Assembly: GCF_002874965.1 (NCBI RefSeq)
Contig: NZ_CP025624.1
Location: 3,658,001-3,722,000 of the forward strand
Source: Pseudomonas sp. NC02
GTDB taxonomy: Bacteria > Pseudomonadota > Gammaproteobacteria > Pseudomonadales > Pseudomonadaceae
Direction: 5' to 3'
Length of the DNA: 64,000 bases
In this document: positions 31,603 through 40,866 of the stretch, piece after piece
How positions within the stretch are numbered: the stretch's first letter is position 1
Layout: every line of letters begins with the position of its first letter
Made by a program: the position numbers and the translations under genes
The notes under the pieces: generated by a model
What the model was told of the DNA's origin: nothing
The model's input: only the letters and a program-made list of their open reading frames with translations
Database searches by the model: none

Positions 31603-32829
31603 ATGAAATCACCTGCACCCCGTGGCGCTCTCGTCGCCCTGTCACTGTCCATGTTGCTGGCGTCCTTGGGCACCAGCATCGCCAACGTCGGCCTGCCGAG
31701 CCTGGTGCAGGCGTTTGATGCATCGTTCCAGGCGGCGCAGTGGGTGGTGCTCGCCTACTTGCTGGCGATTACTGCGGTGATCGTCAGCGTCGGGCGACTG
31801 GGCGACCTGATGGGCCGCAGCCGCCTGCTCTTGGCCGGGTTATTGCTCTTCACCGTTGCCTCGGCCCTGTGCGGCATGGCTCCGTCCCTCGGGCTGTTGA
31901 TTGCGGCCCGCGCCCTGCAAGGCCTGGGCGCGGCGATCATGATGGCGATGACCATGGCGCTGGTGGGCGAGACCGTGGCCAAGGAACGCACCGGCCGCGC
32001 CATGGGGTTGCTGGGCACGATGTCGGCCATGGGCACCGCGCTGGGGCCAAGCCTTGGCGGGGTGTTGATCGCGGGGTTTGGCTGGCGCGCGCTGTTTTTC
32101 ATCACCGTGCCGCTGGGTTTGCTGACATTTGCCCTCGCCCGGCGCTATCTGCGCGTCGACCGCCATGGGCTACAGCCCGCGCAATCCGGGTTCAGTTTCT
32201 TGTCGACTTTACGGGATTCAACGCTAAGCGCTGGCCTGGCCATGAGCGCGCTGGTATCGGCGGTGATGATGGCGACCTTGGTGGTCGGGCCCTTCTACCT
32301 GACCCACGGTGCAGGCCTCGACCCTGCCTGGATGGGCCTGACAATGGCAGTCGGGCCCTGCGTTTCGGCATTGACGGGCATCCCTGCGGGACGTTTGACC
32401 GACCGTTTCGGCTGCGGCCCGATGACCATCGCCGGGCTGCTGGCGATGCTGGCGGGGTGCCTGCTGCTCTCGCTGGCGCCGCTGAACCTTGGGGTTGCCG
32501 GGTATATCACCCCGCTGATCATCCTCACCCTCGGCTACGCCCAGTTTCAGGCCGCCAACAACACCGCGGTGATGAGCGACGTACTGCCAGACCGCCGTGG
32601 CGTAGTCGCCGGCTTGCTCAACCTGTCGCGCAATGTGGGGCTGATCGCGGGCGCCTCGGCATTGGGTGCTTTCTTTGCGCACGTTTCAGGTGACCTCGCC
32701 ACAGCCACTCCCGGCGATGTGGGAAGTGGGATGCAAGCCACGTTCGGCGTGGCATTGGCACTGATTGGTGTAGGTCTTTTCCTGGCCCTACGCGCCCGGT
32801 TCCGCGTAACACCTGTCTTGACAAGGTAA
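31603..32829 (+). CDS. MFS transporter (DHA2-like drug/metabolite exporter)
   Basis: A 408-residue major facilitator with about 12 helices. The N-terminal half has the motif A region GRLGDLMGRSRLLLAGLLLF and the exporter motif C region MGTALGPSLGGVLIAGFGW. Its sequence resembles the EmrB/QacA group but is shorter, without the two extra central helices. The substrate is unknown. AGGAG lies seven bases before the ATG. The divergent LysR suggests inducible export. Confidence 0.87.
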   Translation: MKSPAPRGALVALSLSMLLASLGTSIANVGLPSLVQAFDASFQAAQWVVLAYLLAITAVIVSVGRLGDLMGRSRLLLAGLLLFTVASALCGMAPSLGLLIAARALQGLGAAIMMAMTMALVGETVAKERTGRAMGLLGTMSAMGTALGPSLGGVLIAGFGWRALFFITVPLGLLTFALARRYLRVDRHGLQPAQSGFSFLSTLRDSTLSAGLAMSALVSAVMMATLVVGPFYLTHGAGLDPAWMGLTMAVGPCVSALTGIPAGRLTDRFGCGPMTIAGLLAMLAGCLLLSLAPLNLGVAGYITPLIILTLGYAQFQAANNTAVMSDVLPDRRGVVAGLLNLSRNVGLIAGASALGAFFAHVSGDLATATPGDVGSGMQATFGVALALIGVGLFLALRARFRVTPVLTR

Positions 32830-32843
32830 AATCGTAACGACTA

Positions 32844-32854
32844 TTGTCTGACAA
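32844..32854. promoter_or_regulatory. GntR/FadR-type operator before the lhgO regulator gene
   Basis: TTGTCTGACAA is a perfect 11-base palindrome of the form TTGTC-N-GACAA, 21 bases before the regulator start. The surrounding 15 bases, GTCTGACAACCTGAT, recur exactly at 33646-33660 in front of lhgO. FadR-subfamily GntR proteins bind such short palindromes, so autoregulation is expected. Confidence 0.75.
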
Positions 32855-32875
32855 CCTGATTACCAAGGTTTTCCC

Positions 32876-33586
32876 ATGCTTGAGCTCCAGCGCCCTGATT
32901 CGCTCGTTATGCGCGTCGTCAGCGCCATTCGTGCAGAAATCGATTCCGGCCAACTGGCGCCCGAAGCGCGCCTGCCCACCGAACAGCAACTGGCTGAACA
33001 ACTCAATGTCAGCCGTTCGGTGGTGCGCGAAGCGATTGCCCAGCTCAAGGCCGATGGCGTACTGACTGCGCGGCGTGGCCTGGGCTCATTTATCTCGCAA
33101 ACCCCGGCCGGCACCGTGTTCCGCTTCCCGGAAAAAAACGGTCGCCGCCCGGACCTGGCGCAAATGTTCGAAGTGCGCCTGTGGATCGAAACCCAGGCCG
33201 CCTCGATTGCCGCCCAACGCCGCGACGCCGCCGACCTGCAGCGCATGAAGACCGCCCTGCAGGAAATGCACGACAAGCGCGCCGACTTCGACGCCGCCGC
33301 CCTGGCCGATGTGGAATTCCATCGCGCCATCGCCGAGGCCAGCAAGAACGACTATTTCGTGGCCTTCCATGACTTCCTCAGAAGCCAACTGGCCAGCGCC
33401 CGCAAGACCGCCTGGGAAAACTCCGCCACCCGCTTTGTCAGCGGCTCGGCCGATGCCACCCAGGAACACACTGCGCTCTACCAGGCCATCGTCGACGGTG
33501 ATGCCCAAGGCGCTGCCGCCTGTGCCGAGGCTCACTTGCGCGCCGCAGCAAGGCGCCTGCATCTGGAATTGCCCGCTATCAATTGA
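32876..33586 (+). CDS. lhgR: FadR-subfamily GntR transcriptional regulator of L-2-hydroxyglutarate oxidation
   Basis: A 236-residue GntR regulator. The winged helix is in LPTEQQLAEQLNVSRSVVREAIAQL (residues about 29-53), and the C-terminal FCD effector domain has ADVEFHRAIAEASKN (metal/ligand His) and EHTALYQAIVDGDAQGAAACAEAHL. The gene is followed by lhgO, and both are preceded by the same operator. This fits a repressor of L-2-hydroxyglutarate oxidase genes like LhgR described in P. putida; the name is given by context. Confidence 0.88.
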   Translation: MLELQRPDSLVMRVVSAIRAEIDSGQLAPEARLPTEQQLAEQLNVSRSVVREAIAQLKADGVLTARRGLGSFISQTPAGTVFRFPEKNGRRPDLAQMFEVRLWIETQAASIAAQRRDAADLQRMKTALQEMHDKRADFDAAALADVEFHRAIAEASKNDYFVAFHDFLRSQLASARKTAWENSATRFVSGSADATQEHTALYQAIVDGDAQGAAACAEAHLRAAARRLHLELPAIN

Positions 33587-33643
33587 CCGATCCGAACCCG
33601 TTTAAAGCGTGCCGATGGCGCGCTGTTTTTTTTACAGAACCAT

Positions 33644-33654
33644 TAGTCTGACAA
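33644..33654. promoter_or_regulatory. GntR/FadR-type operator before lhgO
   Basis: TAGTCTGACAA, with ACCTGAT following, repeats the site at 32844-32854 (15 identical consecutive bases). It lies 39 bases before the lhgO ATG, suited to repression of the oxidase-permease operon. Confidence 0.75.
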
Positions 33655-33692
33655 CCTGATAAGCAGACTGAAATGCGTAGGTACCCAAAACA

Positions 33693-34886
33693 ATGATTTA
33701 TGACTTTTGCATCATCGGCGGCGGCATCGTCGGTTTGGCCACCGCGATGGAGTTGCTCAAGCGCCAGCCCAACGCCTCGCTGGTGATCCTGGAGAAGGAA
33801 AGCCTGTTGGCCAAACACCAGACCGGCCATAACAGCGGCGTGATCCATGCCGGCATCTACTACGCGCCGGGCAGCCTCAAGGCCGACTTGTGCAAACGTG
33901 GCGCCGAAGCCACCAAGCAGTTTTGCACCGAGCACGGGATCAAGTTCGAGGTGTGCGGCAAGTTGCTGGTGGCTTCGACTGATCTGGAAGTACAACGGAT
34001 GGAAGCGCTGTACGCCCGCTCGCAGCTCAACGGCATGAAAGTCGAACGCCTGGACGCCGACCAGTTGCGCCAGCGCGAACCGAACATCGTCGGGCTGGGC
34101 GGGCTGTTTCTCGACGCCACCGGCATTGTCGATTACCGCGAAGTCTGCGAAACCATGGCCCGGGTGATTCGTCGCGCCGGCGGGGAAATCTGCCTGGAAC
34201 GCACCGTCACTGCGATCGTCGAGGACACCGACAAAGTCACCGTCAGCACCCGGGGCGAAAGCTGGCAGGCCAGGCATCTGGTGGTGTGTGCAGGTTTGCA
34301 ATCGGACCGCCTGGCCGTGATGGCCGGCGTCAAGATCGACCACCAGATCATCCCGTTCCGTGGCGAATACTTCCGCTTGCCGGAATCGAAGAACACCATC
34401 GTCAACCACCTGATCTACCCGATTCCCGACCCGGAGCTGCCCTTCCTCGGCGTGCACCTGACCCGCATGATCGACGGCAGCGTCACCGTTGGCCCGAATG
34501 CCGTACTCGGCCTGGGTCGCGAGAACTACCGCAAATTCTCGGTGAACTGGCGCGACGTGGCGCAGTACGCGAGCTTCCCGGGCTTCTGGAAAACCATCTG
34601 GCAGAACCTCGGTTCGGGCAGCGTCGAGATGAAGAACTCGCTGTTCAAGTCCGGCTACCTGGAGCAGTGCCGCAAGTACTGCCCATCGCTCAACATCGAA
34701 GACCTGCTGCCTTATGAAGCCGGCATCCGCGCCCAGGCCGTGATGCGCGACGGCACCCTGGTGCACGACTTCCTGTTCGCCCAGACCCCGCGAATGCTCC
34801 ACGTGTGCAATGCGCCCTCACCCGCTGCCACCTCCGCGATTCCTATCGGCGCAATGATCGCCGACCGCATGTTCAAGCCCCACTGA
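33693..34886 (+). CDS. lhgO: L-2-hydroxyglutarate oxidase (FAD-dependent)
   Basis: A 397-residue DAO-fold flavoenzyme that oxidises L-2-hydroxyglutarate to 2-oxoglutarate, feeding electrons to the quinone pool at the inner membrane. The FAD-binding motif is IIGGGIVGLATAMELLK at residues 6-22, followed by KHQTGHNSGVIHAGIYY, a hallmark of LhgO/YgaF. SPAATSAIPIGAMIADRMF near the C-terminus is the second FAD contact. The length is normal. It stands downstream of its GntR regulator and upstream of an MHS permease. Confidence 0.93.
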   Translation: MIYDFCIIGGGIVGLATAMELLKRQPNASLVILEKESLLAKHQTGHNSGVIHAGIYYAPGSLKADLCKRGAEATKQFCTEHGIKFEVCGKLLVASTDLEVQRMEALYARSQLNGMKVERLDADQLRQREPNIVGLGGLFLDATGIVDYREVCETMARVIRRAGGEICLERTVTAIVEDTDKVTVSTRGESWQARHLVVCAGLQSDRLAVMAGVKIDHQIIPFRGEYFRLPESKNTIVNHLIYPIPDPELPFLGVHLTRMIDGSVTVGPNAVLGLGRENYRKFSVNWRDVAQYASFPGFWKTIWQNLGSGSVEMKNSLFKSGYLEQCRKYCPSLNIEDLLPYEAGIRAQAVMRDGTLVHDFLFAQTPRMLHVCNAPSPAATSAIPIGAMIADRMFKPH

Positions 34887-34944
34887 CGCACCGCACCACG
34901 CCTCACTTTGACAATAAATATAATGACTCATAAGGAAGTACAGA

Positions 34945-36270
34945 ATGACGGCTACAGCCCGCACCCCGGACGTTGAAACCCCCGAGCAAACCAGGAAACG
35001 CCTGCGCAAAGTCGCGGCCGCGACGATCTTCGGTTCGATGCTGGAGTGGTATGATTTTTACCTGTACGCCACCATGGCGGCGATTGTGTTCTCGAAGATT
35101 TTCTTCGATAACAGCGACCCGAAAGCCGCTACGCTGATGGCGTTTTCCACCTTTGCCATCGGCTTCATCGCGCGCCCGTTCGGCGGCATTCTGTTTGGCT
35201 ACCTGGGCGACAAGTTCGGGCGTAAACAAGTGCTGGTGCTGACCTTCTGCATGATGGGCGTGTGCACCACACTGATCGGGCTGATCCCCAGCTACGCCTC
35301 CATCGGCATCTGGGCGCCGATCGTGCTGGTGTTTATCCGCATCATCCAGGGCCTGGGGGCCGGTGCCGAACTGTCCGGCGCGGCGGTTACCTCCTACGAG
35401 CACGCCTCAGAAGGCAAGCGCGGCAGCCAGGGTGCATGGCCGGCGCTCGGGCTGAACCTGGGCTTGCTGCTGTCTTCGCTGACCGTGTACCTGCTGACCA
35501 TCAACGGCAATGAATTCCTGCTGGCCGGCGGCTGGCGGATTCCGTTCATTTGCAGCATCGCGCTGGTGGGTGTGGGCCTGTGGGTGCGCAACAGCATCCC
35601 GGAAACCCCGGAATTCAAGGAACTGAGCAAGGAAACCGCAAAGGCCAAGGCCTCGCCGCTCAAGGCGCTGTTCAAGAACGACCTCAAGGGCCTGGCCGTG
35701 GTGTTCTTCGTGGCGATTGGCTACAACGCGCTGAGCTACATCTTCAAGACCTTCTCCCTGGCTTACCTCACCCAGTTCAAGGGTGTCGATGTGCACGTCA
35801 CGTCGCTGTCGGTGACCATTGCCAGCCTGATCGCCATCGTCGCCGTGCCATGCTTCGGCTGGTTGTGCGACAAGTGGAGCAGCAAGACCGTGCTGATGCT
35901 CGGCGGCCTGCTGTCGCTGCTGTTTGCCTACCCGTTCCTTGCGCTGCTCAATACCGGTGAAAGCCTGATGATCTACGTCGCCATTGGCGTGGGCACCGGC
36001 ATCCTCGCGCCGATGATGTTTGCGCCGCAGGGTTCGTTCCTGAGCCGCCAGTTCCCGACCCAGACCCGCTCCTCGGGCTTTGGCACCGGGCGGGAAATCG
36101 GCACCGCGATCGCAGGTGGCCTGGCGCCATTAGGGGCGTTGTCGATGGTGGCGGCGTCGGCCACTCACTCCACTGATGGCGTTGTGATAATCCTCGCGAT
36201 CTCGTCCCTGCTGGTGGTGGTGTTCGCCTTGTGCGATCAGGGCCGTAAACACTCGGCATTCAAGAACTGA
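34945..36270 (+). CDS. MHS-family MFS transporter, probable 2-oxoglutarate/2-hydroxyglutarate permease
   Basis: A 441-residue proton symporter of the metabolite:H+ symporter family. The MHS start is ATIFGSMLEWYDFYLYATMA; motif A is GYLGDKFGRKQVL and RIIQGLGAGAELSGA follows. Related permeases carry 2-oxoglutarate, citrate, shikimate or proline. The position 58 bases behind lhgO argues for uptake of 2-hydroxyglutarate or 2-oxoglutarate (inference). AAGGAAG precedes the ATG. Confidence 0.88.
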   Translation: MTATARTPDVETPEQTRKRLRKVAAATIFGSMLEWYDFYLYATMAAIVFSKIFFDNSDPKAATLMAFSTFAIGFIARPFGGILFGYLGDKFGRKQVLVLTFCMMGVCTTLIGLIPSYASIGIWAPIVLVFIRIIQGLGAGAELSGAAVTSYEHASEGKRGSQGAWPALGLNLGLLLSSLTVYLLTINGNEFLLAGGWRIPFICSIALVGVGLWVRNSIPETPEFKELSKETAKAKASPLKALFKNDLKGLAVVFFVAIGYNALSYIFKTFSLAYLTQFKGVDVHVTSLSVTIASLIAIVAVPCFGWLCDKWSSKTVLMLGGLLSLLFAYPFLALLNTGESLMIYVAIGVGTGILAPMMFAPQGSFLSRQFPTQTRSSGFGTGREIGTAIAGGLAPLGALSMVAASATHSTDGVVIILAISSLLVVVFALCDQGRKHSAFKN

Positions 36271-36351
36271 GGCAAAAAGTTCGGACCAACGGGTGCATGG
36301 ATGCCCCTTCATCGCGCATCATGGGCACTTTCAAGCTCAAGGGAAACGTCC

Positions 36352-37209
36352 ATGCGCGTTCTGTCATTGATGATGGGTCTTACGACGCTGGCCGCCAGTC
36401 TGGTGTTTACCGCCCAGGCGCAGGCGGGTGAAGAAAGCCTGTTGGTCGACTCGATCAATCAATACCGCAGCCAGGTCCAGCGCTGCGGCAACCAGGGTTC
36501 CCAGGAATTGCCACCGCTGGCCAGCGACACGCGGCTGGTGTTGCCGGTCAACAGTGTCGGCGACTTGCAGCAGGCGCTGGCGCGGGCGGCGTACCCGATG
36601 GTCAACGTCCAGGCCATCAGCCTGTCCGGGCCCAGGAACGCCGAAGCCGCGATGAAAGCCGTGCGCGAAAGTTTTTGCCGGGTGGTGCTCGACCCGCAGT
36701 TCATTGATATCGGCGTGAGCAACAGCGGCCAGGACTGGCGCATCGTGCTGGCCCGCCCGCTGCTGACCAGCGGCCTGGGCGAGACCCAGACCGAAGGCAA
36801 GAAGGTGCTCGACCTGATCAACACCGCCCGCCAGCAACCACGCCAATGTGGCGCCCAGGCCTTTGCCGCCACCACACCCCTGAGCTGGAACGAAGCACTC
36901 GCCAACGCCGCCGCCGGCCACGCGCGCAACATGGCCAACGGCAACTTCTTCGATCACCTGGACCACGATGGCCGCACCCCGGGTGACCGGGCTGAACTGG
37001 CAGGCTACATCGGCCAGCAGATCGGCGAGAACATCGCCGCCGGCATGGACACCCCACGCAAAGTGGTCGACGGCTGGCTGGCCAGCCCCGGGCACTGTGC
37101 CAACCTGATGAACCCGCAGTTCCGCGAAATGGGCGCCGCCTACGCCATGGACCCGAAAAGTGATGCCGGCATCTACTGGACCGGTTTGTTTGGCGTGCAG
37201 CAGCAATAA
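36352..37209 (+). CDS. Secreted CAP-domain (SCP/PR-1-like) protein
   Basis: A 285-residue exported protein with a signal peptide ending AQAQAG near residue 24. Residues about 25-140 are a unique N-terminal region with two Cys. Residues about 150-285 form a CAP domain: LDLINTARQQPRQCGAQAF, LANAAAGHARNMANGNFFDH, IGENIAAGMDTPRKVVDGWL and SPGHCANLMNPQFREMGAAY. The CAP cavity residues His, Glu and His are present. The role of bacterial CAP proteins is not established. The ATG at 36352 is chosen because the signal peptide begins there. Confidence 0.88.
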   Translation: MRVLSLMMGLTTLAASLVFTAQAQAGEESLLVDSINQYRSQVQRCGNQGSQELPPLASDTRLVLPVNSVGDLQQALARAAYPMVNVQAISLSGPRNAEAAMKAVRESFCRVVLDPQFIDIGVSNSGQDWRIVLARPLLTSGLGETQTEGKKVLDLINTARQQPRQCGAQAFAATTPLSWNEALANAAAGHARNMANGNFFDHLDHDGRTPGDRAELAGYIGQQIGENIAAGMDTPRKVVDGWLASPGHCANLMNPQFREMGAAYAMDPKSDAGIYWTGLFGVQQQ

Positions 37210-37348
37210 CGGTTTGTATCCCAACGTATCTTCCCGGCGAGGCGACACACTGCGAGGTGCAGGCCCCCGGCGATGACACATTGCGGATACGCCGGCGCGG
37301 TTTCCTGTGCACACCGGCCCACCCCGGGCCACTTGCGAGGAAACCGTC

Positions 37349-37768
37349 ATGTCCCAGAACAGCACCGTGCTCTACACCGGCAGAACCCACACCACCGGCG
37401 GGCGTGAAGGCGCGTCCCACAGCGATGACCTGCACCTGGACATCAAGCTGTCGCCGCCCGGCTCCAAGGCGCCCGGCACCAACCCCGAGCAACTGTTTGG
37501 TGCCGGCTGGTCCGCCTGCTTTATCGGCGCAATGGGCAAAGCCGCACAAACCCTTCACATCCGCCTGCCCGCCGACACGGCAGTGAGTGCCGAAGTGGAC
37601 CTGGTGAACAGCCCGGAAGATGGCTATTACCTGCAGGCGCGCCTGCGGGTCAGCCTGCCGGGTATCGAACACTCGGCGGCGCAGGCACTGGTGGACCGTG
37701 CCCACCAGACGTGTCCGTATTCCAAGGCCACCCGCGGCAATATCGCGGTAACGATTACGGTGGCCTGA
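37349..37768 (+). CDS. ohr: Organic hydroperoxide resistance protein (Ohr/OsmC family)
   Basis: A 139-residue thiol peroxidase that reduces organic hydroperoxides to alcohols. The two redox cysteines are in GAGWSACFIGAMGK and AHQTCPYSKATRGN, and the conserved Arg (GREGAS) is present. GAGGAAA precedes the ATG. No OhrR gene is adjacent, so control must come from elsewhere. Confidence 0.9.
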   Translation: MSQNSTVLYTGRTHTTGGREGASHSDDLHLDIKLSPPGSKAPGTNPEQLFGAGWSACFIGAMGKAAQTLHIRLPADTAVSAEVDLVNSPEDGYYLQARLRVSLPGIEHSAAQALVDRAHQTCPYSKATRGNIAVTITVA

Positions 37769-37785
37769 AGGGAGCTCAGCGAAGC

Positions 37786-37826
37786 ATTATCCGGCCGAGA
37801 CACTAAAGTGCCATCTAGTGGATAAT
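37786..37826. repeat. Inverted repeat between ohr and the sensor-kinase gene
   Basis: ATTATCC (37786) and GGATAAT (37820) enclose CACTAAAGTG, itself a short palindrome. It could be a weak terminator for ohr or a binding site in the kinase promoter. No further support is visible. Confidence 0.35.
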
Positions 37827-37851
37827 CCCGCTGAACTGGCTGAGTCCCGGG

Positions 37852-39585
37852 ATGTCTGTAGCTTGGCATCCCTACCTCAGCGAACCGTGGCAAGAAGGCG
37901 TTCACCGAATGACAAACTGGCTGCAAGGCGGCGGCGAAATGGCCGAACGGGTCCGGCATCACAACTGGGCCAATACGCCATTGGGGCCTTTGGAACACTG
38001 GCCGGACGTACTGAAGACCACCGTCGCCCTGTGCCTTGCCTCCAGTTTCCCCCAGGCGATCGTCTGGGGGCCTGCGCTGATCACGCTTTACAACGACGGG
38101 TTTATCCCGATTCTCGGCGACAAGCCTGATGCCCTCGGGCGGCCATTCAACGAGATCTGGCAGGAGGCCTGGCCCGAGATCAGTCCGATCGCGGATGCCG
38201 CCTTCGCAGGTGAAGCCACCTTTATCGAAAACTTCCCGCTGACGATCGAACGCGGCGGCGCGCCGGAGCAGGCGTACTTCACCTTCTGCTACAGCCCGAT
38301 CCGCGACGTACAGGGCAAGGTGGTCGGCATGCTCGACACCGTGACCGAAACCACCGCCACCGTGGTTTTGTCCCAGCGCCTGGCCGAGCTGAATGCAAGC
38401 CTGGAGCAGCGCGTCACCGAAAGGACCACCCTGCTGACCCAGACCGAAGCCGCCTTGCGTCAATCGCAAAAGCTTGAAGCCATCGGCCAGTTGACCGGTG
38501 GCGTGGCCCACGACTTCAACAACCTGCTGACCATCATTCGCTCATCCGTCGACTTCCTGCGGATGCCGAGCCTGTCCGAAGAGCGTCGCCAGCGCTACAT
38601 GAGCGCGGTCACCGACACCGTGGACCGGGCCGGCAAATTGACCAGCCAGTTGCTCGCATTTGCCCGGCGCCAGCCGCTGAACCCGGAAGTGTTCGATGCA
38701 GGCCTGCGGGTGAAAAACATCGGCGAGATGCTTGAGACGGTGACTGGCGCGCGGATTCATGTGCACGTCGAACTGCCCGGGCAGCCGTGCTACATCCGCG
38801 CCGACTCCAGCCAGTTTGAAACCGCCCTGATCAACATCGCCCTCAACGCCCGGGACGCGATGAACGGCCAGGGCAGCTTGACCCTGCGATTGGACGCCGA
38901 TCAAGCACTGCCGAGCATCCGTGGTGACGCCGGTTCACGCCAGGCGTTCATCGCCATTTCACTCACCGACACCGGCAGCGGGATTCCCGGGGAGACGTTC
39001 GAGCGCATCTTCGAACCCTTCTTCACCACCAAGGAAGTCGGCAAGGGCACCGGCCTGGGACTGTCCCAGGTGTTCGGCTTCGCCAAGCAATCGGGCGGCA
39101 ACGTCGATGTGGCCAGCCAGGTCGGCCAGGGCACGGTGTTTACCCTGTACTTGCCGCAAGTGGTACCTGAAGAGAGCTTCCAACGAGACACCCCGGACAC
39201 CTGCGGGCTGATCACCGAATGCGCCCAGCGCCATATCCTGGTGGTGGAAGACAACCTGGAAGTGGGCCGCTTTGCCAATCAGATCCTCCAGGACCTCGGC
39301 TACCGGACCACCTGGGCAACCAATGCCGAACAGGCGCTGGAACTGGCCGGCGCAGACGCGTTGGGGTTCGATGCAGTGTTTTCAGATGTGGTGATGCCCG
39401 GCATCACCGGGGTGGCCCTGGCCAGGGAACTGCGACGGCGCCGGCCCGGCCTGCCGGTGGTACTGACCTCGGGCTACAGCGAGGAGCTGGCGGAAAGCGG
39501 CTATGAAGGCCTGGTGTTCCTGCCCAAGCCCTACTCGGCCGACCAGGTCTCACAGGTGCTGGCCAAGGCGCTGCTCAAGGGCTGA
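37852..39585 (+). CDS. Hybrid sensor histidine kinase (PAS, HisKA, HATPase, receiver)
   Basis: A 577-residue soluble hybrid kinase without membrane segments. Residues about 40-170 form a PAS-like sensor (ASSFPQAIVWGPALITLYND). A coiled coil follows near 172-205. HisKA carries phospho-His220 in LTGGVAHDFNNLLTIIRSS. HATPase_c has NIALNARDAMNGQG (N box), DTGSGIPGETFERIFEPFFT (G1/F boxes) and GTGLGLSQVFGF (G2). The C-terminal receiver starts near residue 462 (HILVVEDNLEVG), with phospho-Asp in DAVFSDVVMPG and Lys in FLPKPYS. No dedicated response regulator is adjacent. A second ATG at 37909 is possible. Confidence 0.9.
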   Translation: MSVAWHPYLSEPWQEGVHRMTNWLQGGGEMAERVRHHNWANTPLGPLEHWPDVLKTTVALCLASSFPQAIVWGPALITLYNDGFIPILGDKPDALGRPFNEIWQEAWPEISPIADAAFAGEATFIENFPLTIERGGAPEQAYFTFCYSPIRDVQGKVVGMLDTVTETTATVVLSQRLAELNASLEQRVTERTTLLTQTEAALRQSQKLEAIGQLTGGVAHDFNNLLTIIRSSVDFLRMPSLSEERRQRYMSAVTDTVDRAGKLTSQLLAFARRQPLNPEVFDAGLRVKNIGEMLETVTGARIHVHVELPGQPCYIRADSSQFETALINIALNARDAMNGQGSLTLRLDADQALPSIRGDAGSRQAFIAISLTDTGSGIPGETFERIFEPFFTTKEVGKGTGLGLSQVFGFAKQSGGNVDVASQVGQGTVFTLYLPQVVPEESFQRDTPDTCGLITECAQRHILVVEDNLEVGRFANQILQDLGYRTTWATNAEQALELAGADALGFDAVFSDVVMPGITGVALARELRRRRPGLPVVLTSGYSEELAESGYEGLVFLPKPYSADQVSQVLAKALLKG

Positions 39586-39588
39586 GGC

Positions 39589-40716
39589 CTATTCCGCGAC
39601 GGCCACCTGGTTACGCCCGAGGGCCTTGGCGCGGTACAGCGCCTTGTCTGCGGTGTTCATCAGGCCGTGCAGGTCCTGGTCCACCGCGCGGGCCCAGGCC
39701 ACGCCGAGGCTGGCGGTCAACCCCTGGACCGGCTCGCTGGTCAGCCCGGCAATGGCCTTGATCAACTGCTCGGCGATGTCCCGCCCGGTCTCCAGCGACG
39801 TATCCGGCAGCAACACCGCAAACTCCTCGCCCCCCAGCCGCCCGTACACATCGGCCTGGCGAAACGATGCGCTGATCACCCCGCCGATCTGACGCAGCAC
39901 CTGGTCCCCGGCCTGGTGGCCGTAGGTGTCATTGATGTCCTTGAAGTGGTCCATGTCCATCATCAGCGCGCACAACGGCTGCTGGTTATGCCGGCACTGT
40001 TCGTAGAGCAACTGCGCATGCTCGAAAAACGCCCGGCGGTTCATCAGGCCGGTGAGTTCGTCGGTTTGTGCGGCGCGGGTGGAGATGTTGTGGGCACGCT
40101 CCATTTGCCGGGTCAGGCGAAAGGCTTTTTCCAGGGCATCCGACAGCTTGCGCGTGGCGCCACCGACAAACGAAGAGAACACCAGCACCGCCAGGGCCAT
40201 GCCGACTTGCATCGACGACGGTTGAAACAGCAGCCACAGGGTGCACGGCAGCAGTACCAGGCCCATGGAGACCAGGGTCATGTAGCGATAGGCCGAATAA
40301 CACGAGACTGCGCTGACCGACATGCCCACGGTGAACAACATCACCAGGGCCTGGGACAGGCGGTCGTCGGTGGGCATCAGGACGAATGCGCCGATGCCCC
40401 AGACCCCGGCCGACAACATCAACGTTACCCAATAGCGCCGCTCCCAGCGCGCGGGGGTGCGTTCACTGTTGGGGCAGCGAAACCAGTCCATGAACATCCA
40501 CACCCGCAGCAACGACGTCCCGGCCAATACCACCAGCCAGACCAGCATTACCCGGTGATCAAAACGTTCCCAGCACAGCCAGCACAGCATGGCGGCCGCC
40601 ATATAACTGCCGAACACTGCAGAGAATGACTGGCGAAACAGCTGGTGCAATCGATCTGTTCGTACCTGCTCCTCGATGAAGCAATCCTGGTCCTGCCCAC
40701 GCCCAAGGCCATTCAT
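39589..40716 (-). CDS. Membrane diguanylate cyclase (GGDEF)
   Basis: A 375-residue protein with about six helices in residues 25-200 and a C-terminal GGDEF domain that makes cyclic di-GMP. The active-site motif is GGEEF in VYGRLGGEEFAVLL, and the inhibitory I-site RQAD lies five residues before it, so product inhibition is expected. Start of the catalytic domain is DELTGLMNRRAFFEHAQLL. The membrane part resembles the MASE-type sensory modules, but I do not assign a class. It ends four bases from the hybrid kinase stop (convergent). Confidence 0.9.
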   Translation of the reverse strand: MNGLGRGQDQDCFIEEQVRTDRLHQLFRQSFSAVFGSYMAAAMLCWLCWERFDHRVMLVWLVVLAGTSLLRVWMFMDWFRCPNSERTPARWERRYWVTLMLSAGVWGIGAFVLMPTDDRLSQALVMLFTVGMSVSAVSCYSAYRYMTLVSMGLVLLPCTLWLLFQPSSMQVGMALAVLVFSSFVGGATRKLSDALEKAFRLTRQMERAHNISTRAAQTDELTGLMNRRAFFEHAQLLYEQCRHNQQPLCALMMDMDHFKDINDTYGHQAGDQVLRQIGGVISASFRQADVYGRLGGEEFAVLLPDTSLETGRDIAEQLIKAIAGLTSEPVQGLTASLGVAWARAVDQDLHGLMNTADKALYRAKALGRNQVAVAE

Positions 40717-40866
40717 TTGGTCCGCCTGATCTTACTGCCGCGACAAAGTGCCATTGTGGCATCCTGCCAGTAGCCCTAACAACTGAATCAAGCGTGCTAG
40801 AGCGCCGAAAGCAGGATAAATATAGGTGAACACCTTCTCGCTCGCTCCAAGGATCAGAGTCCACCC

